A stretch of DNA of 6,284 bases from an uncultured Bacteroidales bacterium (GCA_903917425.1 CAIXAQ010000452.1:1-6284), one strand, 5' to 3'. Counted from the stretch's first letter, positions 1 through 6,284 are shown. Numbers and translations: made by a program. The notes: generated by a model from the letters alone, not told the origin.

Positions 1-1443
1 AATAAAGAGGATTTTGCTATTCTCAAAAAAATTAAAGAATCGGATGCCATCACCGATGAGCTATTGAAACGCCAACTTGAAGTGATGTACAATAGTTACC
101 TGGGAAACCAGGTCGATACCTCCCTGCTGAACAGTGCCATCAAAATGCAAACGGAAGTGGAGAAGAAATATTCGAATTTCCGTGCTGATGTAAATGGTAA
201 AAAACTCAGTGATAACGATGTAGAGGACGTATTGAAAACCTCCACAAATTCTGCAGAACTGCAACAGGCATGGGAAGGGCACAAAGCCATTGGACCCGTT
301 GTGGCACAGGATATTATCAACCTGGTAAAAAAACGCAATGAGATAGCCAAACAACTGGGCTTCGACAATTATCATTCCATGAGCCTGAAACTGAGCGAGC
401 AGGATCCGGAAGAAATCAGCAAGCTATTCGACGAACTCGATAACCTGACCCGCGATGCATTTACAGGTCTGAAAGGCGAAATTGACACCTATCTCTCGAA
501 ACGTGATAATGTTAAAGCCGAAAACCTGATGCCCTGGCATTATCAAAACCGCTTTTTTCAGGAAGCACCTGCCATTTACAGCGTTGACCTCGACAAATAC
601 TATAAAGGCAAGAATATTGAAACACTTACCACTGATTATTATTCCAGTATCGACCTGGATATCAGCGATATGATTGCAAAGAGTGACCTTTACGAAAAAC
701 CAGGCAAAAATCAGCATGCCTATTGTATCGATATTGATAACCATGGAGATGTAAGGGTTCTGTGCAATATCAAACCCAATTACAGTTGGATGGGTACCAT
801 GTTGCACGAATTTGGCCACGCGAATTACGATAAATACATTGATGGTCAGCTCCCGTTTGCTCTTCGCAACCCTGCGCATACTTTTACAACCGAAGCGATT
901 GCCATGTTTTTCGGACGTATGGCTGCTAATGCAGGGTTTCTGGTTGATATGAAACTCACCGACACTACCGATGCCCGCAAAGTTGCTACCGAAAGCTTTA
1001 AAGTTCTTTGCCTGGAACAACTTACATTTAGTCGCTGGGCACAGGTAATGTACCGTTTCGAGCAAGCTTTGTACGCCAACCCTGACCAGGACCTGAATAA
1101 ATTATGGTGGGATCTCGTAGAAAAATACCAGATGATAAAAAGACCTGCAAACCGCAACCTGCCTGATTGGGCAAGCAAAATTCATATTGCCACTTCGCCC
1201 TGTTACTACCATAACTACCTGCTCGGTGAGTTGCTGGCATCACAATTTAATCATTACATAGCATCTACTGTTCTGAAATCGTCCGATTTCGGACAGAGCT
1301 ACTTTGGTAAAAAAGAGGTTGGCGACTACCTGAAGGAAAATGTATTTAAACCCGGTGCCCGTTACAGCTGGAACGAAATGATTGAGAAAGCCACAGGCGA
1401 AAAGCTTACCGCTAAATATTATGCAGAGCAATTTGTAAACTAA
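1..1443 (+). CDS. M2-family (ACE-like) zinc metallopeptidase, 5' truncated
   Basis: The reading frame is open from base 1 to the TAA at 1441-1443 and gives 480 residues. No start is chosen, because residues 1-21 (NKEDFAILKKIKES...) already look like family sequence and the true start lies left of the window. The TTG at 64 is therefore internal. The zinc site is visible: HEFGH at residues 269-273 (bases 805-819) supplies two His ligands and the catalytic Glu, and the Glu of TTEAIAMFF at residue 298 (base 892), 25 residues after the second His, is the likely third ligand. A CYYHNYLLGELLASQF segment near residues 401-416 resembles the Tyr-containing substrate or transition-state region of ACE-like enzymes. 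The architecture is almost all helical, as expected for the M2/M3 gluzincin fold. Bacterial relatives are, as I recall, about 540-600 residues, so roughly 60-100 residues are missing, including any signal peptide; localisation cannot be judged. The likely role is peptide hydrolysis. M3 oligopeptidase is the main alternative label. Confidence 0.85.
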   Translation, partial: NKEDFAILKKIKESDAITDELLKRQLEVMYNSYLGNQVDTSLLNSAIKMQTEVEKKYSNFRADVNGKKLSDNDVEDVLKTSTNSAELQQAWEGHKAIGPVVAQDIINLVKKRNEIAKQLGFDNYHSMSLKLSEQDPEEISKLFDELDNLTRDAFTGLKGEIDTYLSKRDNVKAENLMPWHYQNRFFQEAPAIYSVDLDKYYKGKNIETLTTDYYSSIDLDISDMIAKSDLYEKPGKNQHAYCIDIDNHGDVRVLCNIKPNYSWMGTMLHEFGHANYDKYIDGQLPFALRNPAHTFTTEAIAMFFGRMAANAGFLVDMKLTDTTDARKVATESFKVLCLEQLTFSRWAQVMYRFEQALYANPDQDLNKLWWDLVEKYQMIKRPANRNLPDWASKIHIATSPCYYHNYLLGELLASQFNHYIASTVLKSSDFGQSYFGKKEVGDYLKENVFKPGARYSWNEMIEKATGEKLTAKYYAEQFVN

Positions 1444-1480
1444 AACCTGATTACCCAGTTCAACCAACCAATATCAATTG

Positions 1481-1511
1481 AAAAAAGCAGGCTACAAGGC
1501 CTGCTTTTTTT
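1481..1511. terminator. Bidirectional rho-independent terminator between convergent genes
   Basis: A perfect 12-bp inverted repeat, AAAAAAGCAGGC (1481-1492) and GCCTGCTTTTTT (1499-1510), encloses a 6-base loop, TACAAG. Read on the + strand, a GC-rich 6-bp stem core is followed by a run of seven T, starting 38 bases after the peptidase stop. Read on the - strand, the same stem is followed by six T, 25 bases past the icmF stop. One element therefore can end both transcripts. The symmetry and position in the only gap between two convergent stops make this a strong call. Confidence 0.9.
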
Positions 1512-1535
1512 ATAATCGTAATATCCGCGAAAAGG

Positions 1536-4500
1536 CTACATATTCCTCCTGTACTGTCCTCCAACTTCAAACAACGACTGAGTTATCTGTCCTAACGAGC
1601 AATATTTGGTTGCTTCGATCAGGCTTTCGAAAAGGTTACCGCCATGCAGTGCCTGTTCGCGTAAATGCAACAGACACTCGCGTGATTCGTCCTGCCAGGT
1701 GTTGTGCAACTGCTGCAACATGGCAATCTGGTATTCCTGCTCGGCTTTGGTGGCACGTATTACCTGTTTCGGAATTACAGTCGGCGATCCCTTGCTCGAA
1801 AGGAAAGTATTTACGCCCATGATCGGCAGTTCGCCGGTATGCTTAAGATGTTCGTAATAGAGCGACTCTTCCTGGATCTTTCCACGCTGGTACATGGTTT
1901 CCATGGCTCCCAATACACCTCCGCGCTCATTTATCCGATCAAATTCGGCTAATACGGCTTCTTCAACCAGGTCGGTCAGTTCTTCTATAATAAATGAGCC
2001 CTGAAGTGGATTCTGGTTTTTGGTAAGCCCCAGTTCGTTGTTGATAATCATTTGTATGGCAATAGCCCGGCGAACGGACTCCTCGGTCGGAGTTGTGATG
2101 GCCTCATCGTAAGCATTGGTATGCAGCGAATTGCAGTTGTCGTAAACTGCATAAAGTGCCTGGAGCGTAGTGCGTATATCGTTGAAATCAATTTCCTGCG
2201 CATGAAGCGAACGCCCTGAGGTTTGTATGTGGTATTTGAGCATCTGCGAGCGAGGCCCCGCTTTGTATAGACCTTTCATAGCCTTGGCCCAAATCAGTCG
2301 TGCCACCCTGCCCAATACCGAATATTCGGGATCAATGCCGTTGGAAAAGAAAAAGGAGAGGTTAGGCGCAAATTTATCGATGTCCATTCCGCGCGAGGCG
2401 TAATATTCAACGTAAGTGAAACCGTTTGCCAGGGTAAAAGCAAGCTGGGTAATCGGGTTGGCACCGGCTTCGGCAATATGGTAACCCGAAATAGAAACCG
2501 AGTAAAAGTTCCTCACGTTATTCTCGATAAAATACTGCTGCACATCGCCCATCAGCCTGAGTGCAAAATCGGTGCTGAAAATACAGGTATTCTGGGCCTG
2601 GTCTTCTTTCAGTATATCAGCCTGTACCGTACCTCGGACATTGGCAATGGTTTCGGTTTTAATCTTAGTGTAAACCTCTGCCGGAAGCACCTGGTCGCCG
2701 GTAATGCCGAGCAACATCAAACCCAATCCGTTATTCCCTTCCGGTAAATCCCCCTGGTAATCAGGCCGTTTTGAGCCATGTTTCCGGAAAATAGCTTTTA
2801 TCTTCTTTTCGGTTTCCTCTTCGAGCCCGTTTTTATGTATATACAATTCACACTGCTGGTCGATGGCGGTATTCATAAAAAAACCAAGCATGGCGGGAGC
2901 CGGTCCGTTGATGGTCATTGAAACGGAAGTTGCCGGGTCGCACAGATTAAAACCTGAATAGAGTTTTTTGGCATCATCGAGGCAGGCTACAGAAACACCG
3001 GCATTGCCAATTTTGCCGTAAATATCAGGCCGTAAGCCGGGATCGGCACCGTAAAGTGTAACTGAGTCGAAAGCCGTGGAAAGCCGTTTGGCAGGCATGC
3101 CGAAGGAAACATAATGAAAGCGCTTATTGGTGCGCTCGGGTCCGCCTTCGCCGGCAAACATTCGGGTGGGGTCTTCGTTTTCGCGTTTAAAAGGATAAAG
3201 CCCGGCAGCGTAAGGAAATTCACCCGGCACATTTTCGCGCAGGCACCATTCGAGTATATCGCCCCAGTCGTTGTAACGCGGCATTGCTATTTTGGGAATG
3301 CGCAAGTGCGACATCGATTCTGTAAACGTTTGCACTTTCACCTCTTTGTTGCGGACAATATAGGTGCAAGTGTCTTTCTTAAGTTCCTTGATACGATGTT
3401 GCCAGGTGTCGATAAGTTTCTGGTTGGCCGGTTCCAGCTGTTTCTGCGTTTCTTTATAAAGTTTCTTTAATTCAGCTGATAGTGCAGGAGTTGAGCTGGT
3501 GAGCAGCGTATTCTCAGGGTAACTGAGTTCTTCGATTGCAATGTGAAGCCCGTAGAGCCGACGGGCAACTGATGCCTGCTGCTTTGACCATTTGTTATAG
3601 TTACGGACGCTCTCTGTAATTTCGCCCAGGTAGCGGACGCGCCTTGGCGGAATGATGCCGGCAATGCTGACAATATCTTCTGCTATTTGAAACTGCGAAT
3701 CGTAATCTGCCCTGGTTTTGGCATTCAAAATATGGATGAGTTCGCGGTATAACTGGTTAACACCATGGTCGTTAAACTGAGATGCCATAGTAGCGAACAC
3801 GGGCAGTTTCTCAGGATCGGTAGCAAACAGCATACGATTGCGTGCAAACTGTTTGCGAACATCGCGTAATGCATCCTGCGCACCGCGTTTATCCGACTTA
3901 TTAAGGGCAACTATATCAGCATAGTCAAGCATGTCGATCTTTTCAAGCTGAGTGGCGGCACCGTATTCCGGTGTCATCACATACATGCTTACATCACAGA
4001 AATCAACAATCTCGGTATCCGATTGCCCGATCCCCGAAGTTTCGAGGATCACCAGGTCGAATCCGGCATTTTTCACAATGCAGAGTGCTTCGGATATGTG
4101 TTTCGACAGGGCCAGGTTAGCCTGCCGGGTAGCCAGTGAACGCATATAAACCCTTGGGGTATTGATGGCATTCATCCTGATCCGGTCCCCCAGGAGCGCG
4201 CCACCGGTTTTACGCTTCGATGGATCCACCGAAATAATGGCTAAGGTTTTATCCGGAAAATCGGAAAGGAAACGCCTGACCAATTCATCCACAAGCGAGG
4301 ATTTTCCTGCACCACCGGTACCGGTTATTCCCAAAACCGGAGTTGTACCCGACGAACATCCTGCTTTAAGTTCAGCCAGTAGGTTTTTAACCTCCGAATG
4401 ATGGTTTTCGGCAGCAGAGATAAGTTGGGCTATGGCGTGATAATCGCCTTTCTGTATATCGGATTTGGTAATTGTCAGATCTTTGCCTGTCGGGAAATCG

Positions 4501-4925
4501 GATAATTCGACCACTTCGTTGATCATTCCCTGCAAGCCCAGGTGACGGCCATCGTCAGGTGAATATATCCTCGAGATTCCATACTGTTGCAGTTCATTGA
4601 TTTCCTCCGGAAGGATCACTCCTCCCCCACCGCCAAAAATTTTAATATGACCACAGCCCTTTTCCTTCAACAAATCATGCATGTATTTGAAAAACTCCAT
4701 GTGCCCACCCTGGTAGGATGTAATAGCCACAGCCTGAACATCTTCCTGTATGGCGCAATCCACAATTTCCTGTACCTGCCTGTCGTGCCCGAGATGTATC
4801 ACCTCCACTCCTGTGCTCTGCAATATGCGGCGCATGATGTTAATGGCTGCATCGTGACCGTCGAATAATGCGGCGGCAGTTACAATGCGTATATGATTTT
4901 TAGGCTTATAGATATCGGTTTGCAT
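1536..4925 (-). CDS. icmF: Fused isobutyryl-CoA mutase IcmF (B12 domain, G-protein chaperone and mutase)
   Basis: This complete 1129-residue protein is predicted to interconvert isobutyryl-CoA and n-butyryl-CoA by an adenosylcobalamin radical mechanism in the cytoplasm. Domains in order: a B12-binding domain at about 10-145, with DGHDAA (22-27, His24 the likely lower cobalt ligand), SYQGGH (70-75) and a GGGGG run (98-102); a MeaB/ArgK-like GTPase at about 165-400, with Walker A GTGGAGKS (202-209), GDRIRM (246-251), ETSGIGQSD (295-303) and NKSD (342-345); a linker at about 405-530; and a mutase TIM barrel with C-terminal tail at about 535-1129, including GYHIAEAGA (catalytic-type His816). Phe579 and Gln778 sit where methylmalonyl-CoA mutase has its carboxylate-binding Tyr and Arg, favouring IcmF. 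Length is slightly above the roughly 1090 I recall for characterised IcmFs. The ATG at 4925 fits the start of the B12 fold; the upstream sequence ATCCCACCT has no Shine-Dalgarno. Fusion of the GTPase chaperone means no separate meaB is needed. Databases may label it simply methylmalonyl-CoA mutase family. Confidence 0.95.
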   Translation of the reverse strand: MQTDIYKPKNHIRIVTAAALFDGHDAAINIMRRILQSTGVEVIHLGHDRQVQEIVDCAIQEDVQAVAITSYQGGHMEFFKYMHDLLKEKGCGHIKIFGGGGGVILPEEINELQQYGISRIYSPDDGRHLGLQGMINEVVELSDFPTGKDLTITKSDIQKGDYHAIAQLISAAENHHSEVKNLLAELKAGCSSGTTPVLGITGTGGAGKSSLVDELVRRFLSDFPDKTLAIISVDPSKRKTGGALLGDRIRMNAINTPRVYMRSLATRQANLALSKHISEALCIVKNAGFDLVILETSGIGQSDTEIVDFCDVSMYVMTPEYGAATQLEKIDMLDYADIVALNKSDKRGAQDALRDVRKQFARNRMLFATDPEKLPVFATMASQFNDHGVNQLYRELIHILNAKTRADYDSQFQIAEDIVSIAGIIPPRRVRYLGEITESVRNYNKWSKQQASVARRLYGLHIAIEELSYPENTLLTSSTPALSAELKKLYKETQKQLEPANQKLIDTWQHRIKELKKDTCTYIVRNKEVKVQTFTESMSHLRIPKIAMPRYNDWGDILEWCLRENVPGEFPYAAGLYPFKRENEDPTRMFAGEGGPERTNKRFHYVSFGMPAKRLSTAFDSVTLYGADPGLRPDIYGKIGNAGVSVACLDDAKKLYSGFNLCDPATSVSMTINGPAPAMLGFFMNTAIDQQCELYIHKNGLEEETEKKIKAIFRKHGSKRPDYQGDLPEGNNGLGLMLLGITGDQVLPAEVYTKIKTETIANVRGTVQADILKEDQAQNTCIFSTDFALRLMGDVQQYFIENNVRNFYSVSISGYHIAEAGANPITQLAFTLANGFTYVEYYASRGMDIDKFAPNLSFFFSNGIDPEYSVLGRVARLIWAKAMKGLYKAGPRSQMLKYHIQTSGRSLHAQEIDFNDIRTTLQALYAVYDNCNSLHTNAYDEAITTPTEESVRRAIAIQMIINNELGLTKNQNPLQGSFIIEELTDLVEEAVLAEFDRINERGGVLGAMETMYQRGKIQEESLYYEHLKHTGELPIMGVNTFLSSKGSPTVIPKQVIRATKAEQEYQIAMLQQLHNTWQDESRECLLHLREQALHGGNLFESLIEATKYCSLGQITQSLFEVGGQYRRNM

Positions 4926-4983
4926 AGGTGGGATTTATAGCTGATAAATCAATGTCGTTTACTTGACAGAAAATGTTAAAAAA

Positions 4984-5086
4984 TAACCACAGAGAACCGC
5001 AAAGTATTACGCAGAGTTCTGCAGAGAAGGCTACCTGACAAGAACTCTGCGGCTCTCTGCGCCTTCTCAGCGAGCTTTGCGATAAA
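4984..5086. repeat. CGCAGAG-type dispersed palindromic repeat (MITE-like or REP-like)
   Basis: This non-coding element is built from GCAGAG/GCAAAG units on the left (CAGAG at 4990, GCAAAG at 4999, GCAGAG at 5011 and 5021) and their complement on the right, at an exact 10-bp step (CTCTGCG at 5045, CTCTGCG at 5055, TCTCAGCG at 5065, CTTTGCG at 5075). Inverted arms pair perfectly: CGCAGAGTTCT (5010-5020) with AGAACTCTGCG (5041-5051), and further out CGCAAAG (4998-5004) with CTTTGCG (5075-5081). Similar CACAGAG/CGCAGAG palindromic repeats are, from memory, scattered in many environmental Bacteroidota genomes. No transposase is present. It lies 59 bases upstream of the icmF start, so it could lie in that gene's leader. 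Copy number cannot be seen from one window. Confidence 0.75.
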
Positions 5087-5145
5087 CACTTTTCGCTTCC
5101 AAAACCCTTTATTAGGTGACAATGGCTTATAAATAATGTTAGCCA

Positions 5146-5153
5146 CAAATATA
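5146..5153 (-). promoter_or_regulatory. Possible Bacteroidota -7 box upstream of icmF
   Basis: On the - strand this reads TATATTTG, an exact match to the Bacteroidota -7 consensus TAnnTTTG used by the primary sigma factor. There is no TTG at the expected -33 spacing; the nearest is 29 bases upstream. If used, it would give a leader of roughly 210 bases that runs through the CGCAGAG repeat. AT-rich DNA yields such matches by chance, so this is weak. Confidence 0.25.
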
Positions 5154-5330
5154 TAGTTTTTTGAATGTCTTTATACTGTCGGCAAAAATATTTTGAGCGA
5201 ACTCAGCAACAGTTTTTATGATGAGACAGAAGCACTACTGACGCTATTATATTGAATTGCAAAAATTTCCTGTTCATTTTTCAGACACAATAAGTTTGAT
5301 TTGTAAAAAGTTGGCCCTGGTGATGACCGA
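5154..5330. other. AT-rich intergenic DNA with no gene seen
   Basis: Together with 4926-5145 and the terminator region this makes up the gap of about 480 bp between icmF and the small exported protein gene. No frame here has a convincing protein and I see no RNA gene. A second TAnnTTTG match, TATTTTTG on the - strand (5183-5190), has a TTG 16 bases upstream (5207-5209), shorter than the usual spacing of about 19-21. It is an alternative weak icmF promoter candidate. Nothing else stands out. Confidence 0.5.
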
Positions 5331-5370
5331 AAATAAAAAACACAGTTACCCGTTTAATCGGATAACTGTG
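5330..5370 (-). terminator. Rho-independent terminator of the small exported protein gene
   Basis: Read on the - strand, CACAGTTATCCG (5370-5359), loop ATTAAA, CGGGTAACTGTG (5352-5341) forms a 12-bp stem with a single mismatch, followed directly by TTTTTTATTT (5340-5331). It starts 33 bases after the stop of the 78-residue gene on the same strand. It should insulate that gene from icmF, so icmF needs its own promoter within the following 400 bases. Confidence 0.85.
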
Positions 5371-5402
5371 TAGACTGTATGAGCCGTGAAGGCGTTCGCG
5401 AT

Positions 5403-5639
5403 TTATTCGCCTGCAGGATTAGCGCGCACTACGTACACTTTTCGTCCGGCATAAGCCATCGCCAAAGTGAGTAACAGAAAAGTGCCATTGCCAATGGGTG
5501 CGCTGCTGGAGCCGCCAACAGGAGTGTTGCCTGCGCCCGGGGCACCATTTCCATTATTAGGATGAGGCTGAGCGAACATCAGCAGAGGAACTGTTAACAG
5601 TAAGACTGCAATAACTAATATTTTTATGTTTCTTTTCAT
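5403..5639 (-). CDS. Small exported protein with PID-CTERM-like C-terminal sorting segment
   Basis: This is a complete 78-residue protein of unknown function. Residues 1-23 are a clear signal peptide: basic MKRNIK, a hydrophobic core, and likely cleavage after Ala23 before Gln24. There is no lipobox Cys. Residues 24-46 are a low-complexity linker rich in Gly, Pro, Asn and Ser. Then comes APIGNG (47-52), a short hydrophobic stretch (TFLLLTLAMAYAG, 53-65), Arg66-Lys67 and a short polar tail. This layout (Pro-Ile-Gly/Asp motif, hydrophobic helix, basic pair) resembles the small Bacteroidota proteins named in databases as PID-CTERM sorting-domain proteins; the name is from memory and the match is by pattern only. 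The start ATG at 5639 places the signal peptide correctly and has a purine-rich AAAGA 4 to 8 bases upstream. It lies 101 bases downstream of a T9SS cargo gene on the same strand and is followed by its own terminator. Its biological role is unknown. Confidence 0.8.
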   Translation of the reverse strand: MKRNIKILVIAVLLLTVPLLMFAQPHPNNGNGAPGAGNTPVGGSSSAPIGNGTFLLLTLAMAYAGRKVYVVRANPAGE

Positions 5640-5679
5640 ATGTCTTTGAGTTTAATCTTGTTTTAAGTATAAAGGTTTT

Positions 5680-5705
5680 GGGGATTAGGATTTAGGGATT
5701 AGGGG
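5680..5705. repeat. G-rich ATTAGGG-like short tandem repeat
   Basis: On the + strand, four G-runs are separated by ATTA or ATTTA: GGGG (5680-5683), GG (5688-5689), GGG (5695-5697) and GGGG (5702-5705). The repeat unit is about 8 bases, GATTAGGG-like, with imperfect copies. It lies upstream of the small exported protein gene on its template side, so the - strand transcript would be C-rich here. A two-tier G-quadruplex could form in the DNA but this is not shown. Confidence 0.6.
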
Positions 5706-5721
5706 TCGTTTAATCGCCCCT
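5701..5721. other. Short hairpin after the T9SS gene stop
   Basis: AGGGGTCG (5701-5708) can pair with CGCCCCT (5715-5721), with one bulged T, around a TTTAAT loop. It begins 20 bases past the stop of the T9SS gene on the - strand. No T-run follows on that strand, so it is not a standard intrinsic terminator; it may be an attenuator, an RNA processing or stability hairpin, or chance. Confidence 0.4.
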
Positions 5722-5740
5722 CGCCCCTACGCCTGGTCTC

Positions 5741-6284
5741 TTAGTTAATAAACACTTTCCTAACCACTGTATTATCCCTGCTAATCACTTTCACGATATA
5801 GTTACCCGTTTGATTAAGGCCTATCTCATTCATTCCCTTTGCTGACATTTTAGTAGCAATCACCTGACCGGCAATGTTATAAATATAGATATCGCCTGCT
5901 TGTTTATCTTTCATATTTACATAAACGGTTTGACGGTAGCTGTAAATATTGGCAGATGAACTTTCAGTTTCGTTAACTGCCAAAGGTCCGAAATGCAGAA
6001 CAAATCTCTGTTCGTTTTCGCCCGGTATAAAGCTAAAAGTATAGGATGTTGTAAGCAAATCAGTAAACACAGCGGTTTTGGTATCCTCGAGGGTTACTTT
6101 GGTAAAGTCGTTGATTTCGGTAGCAGCAATGGTATAAGTACCGCTTGAGCCGACGTGAATTCCAACAGGAACGGTGCTTGTTTCGGGCATTGTATTGATA
6201 GCCAACGGAGTGCTGCCTAACGTATAGAGTTGGGCTGCTTTTGCTACATCGCCAAAAAGTTTATATGCATCATAGTCACCGTCA
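5741..6284 (-). CDS. T9SS-sorted secreted or surface protein, C-terminal part only
   Basis: The frame is open from the right edge (first whole codon at 6283) to the TAA at 5741-5743 and gives 180 residues. The true start is outside the window, and the TTG at 6205 is internal because DGDYDAYKLFGDVAKAAQLY before it continues the fold. Residues about 1-100 are a beta-rich module (LAINTMPETS, then GTYTIAATEI, then YTFSFIPGENEQRFVLHFG) of a kind often seen just before the sorting domain in large Bacteroidota adhesin-like or hydrolytic exoproteins. Residues about 106-180 are the type A T9SS C-terminal domain: YIYNIAGQVI, then GNYIVKVIS, ending VVRKVFIN. By family knowledge, this domain directs passage through the outer-membrane T9SS translocon and is then usually removed or replaced by a surface anchor. 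The activity of the full protein cannot be inferred, because the functional N-terminal part is missing. The small PID-CTERM-like gene follows after 101 bases. Confidence 0.9.
   Translation of the reverse strand, partial: DGDYDAYKLFGDVAKAAQLYTLGSTPLAINTMPETSTVPVGIHVGSSGTYTIAATEINDFTKVTLEDTKTAVFTDLLTTSYTFSFIPGENEQRFVLHFGPLAVNETESSSANIYSYRQTVYVNMKDKQAGDIYIYNIAGQVIATKMSAKGMNEIGLNQTGNYIVKVISRDNTVVRKVFIN

Noticed and set aside
64..66. TTG as the start of the metallopeptidase
   Set aside because: The frame is open upstream to base 1 and the upstream residues look like family sequence, so the gene is truncated by the window and does not begin here.
424..1065. A 213-codon open frame antisense to the peptidase
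   Set aside because: The + strand frame carries the HEFGH zinc site and reads as a known family. The antisense frame has no recognisable domain and is a codon-structure shadow.
1478..1822. A + strand 114-codon open frame starting in the terminator and running into icmF
   Set aside because: It is antisense to the conserved icmF C-terminus and begins inside a terminator hairpin; no protein features are seen.
4984..5086. CRISPR array
   Set aside because: The repeated units are 6-7 bases at 10-12 bp spacing in inverted halves. There are no 23-40 base direct repeats with unique spacers and no cas genes.
4906..5148. An 80-codon open frame on the - strand overlapping the icmF start
   Set aside because: It is the translation of the CGCAGAG repeat and adjoining intergenic DNA. 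Its composition (runs of Arg, LCVILCGSLWLFF-like sequence) is typical of spurious frames through this repeat type, and it overlaps the well-supported icmF start.
4926..5402. Cobalamin riboswitch upstream of the B12-dependent mutase
   Set aside because: I could not find a B12-box-like sequence (GCCACTG-type) or the expected multi-stem layout on the - strand. The structured element present is the CGCAGAG repeat. A covariance-model search would settle it.
6203..6205. TTG as the start of the T9SS protein
   Set aside because: The frame continues without a stop to the window edge with plausible beta-module sequence, and a T9SS cargo must begin with a signal peptide, which is absent here.

Overview
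The window looks like chromosomal DNA from a member of the Bacteroidota, probably an environmental Bacteroidales-type organism. Three things support this. A truncated secreted protein at the right edge ends in a typical type IX secretion (T9SS) C-terminal sorting domain. A small exported protein next to it has a PID-CTERM-like tail. The genes also lack strong Shine-Dalgarno sequences, as is usual in this phylum. The taxonomic call is inferred from these protein families, not from a marker gene.

Layout: (1) 1-1443, + strand: the C-terminal 480 residues of an M2/ACE-like zinc metallopeptidase whose start lies off the left edge. (2) 1444-1535: a 92-bp convergent gap with a perfect 12-bp inverted repeat that can terminate transcription from both sides. 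(3) 1536-4925, - strand: a complete 1129-residue fused adenosylcobalamin-dependent acyl-CoA mutase. It is organised as B12 domain, G-protein chaperone and mutase barrel, and its substrate-site residues (Phe579, Gln778) point to isobutyryl-CoA mutase IcmF rather than methylmalonyl-CoA mutase. (4) 4926-5402: a gene-free stretch of about 480 bp holding a CGCAGAG-type dispersed palindromic repeat, weak promoter-like boxes and, at its far end, a rho-independent terminator for the next - strand gene. (5) 5403-5639, - strand: a 78-residue exported protein with signal peptide, Gly/Pro/Asn/Ser linker and short C-terminal hydrophobic segment followed by Arg-Lys. (6) 5640-5740: a gap with a GGGATTAGG-like G-rich repeat and a small hairpin. 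(7) 5741-6284, - strand: the C-terminal 180 residues of a T9SS-sorted surface or secreted protein, cut by the right edge.

The peptidase and IcmF are unrelated housekeeping or catabolic functions that meet tail to tail. IcmF interconverts isobutyryl-CoA and n-butyryl-CoA, linking valine or branched-chain catabolism to butyrate metabolism. The right-hand pair are both envelope or export proteins on one strand with no obvious strong terminator between them, so they may be co-transcribed. I see no CRISPR array, tRNA, rRNA, transposase or phage gene. The least explained item is the small PID-CTERM-like protein beside the T9SS cargo gene.
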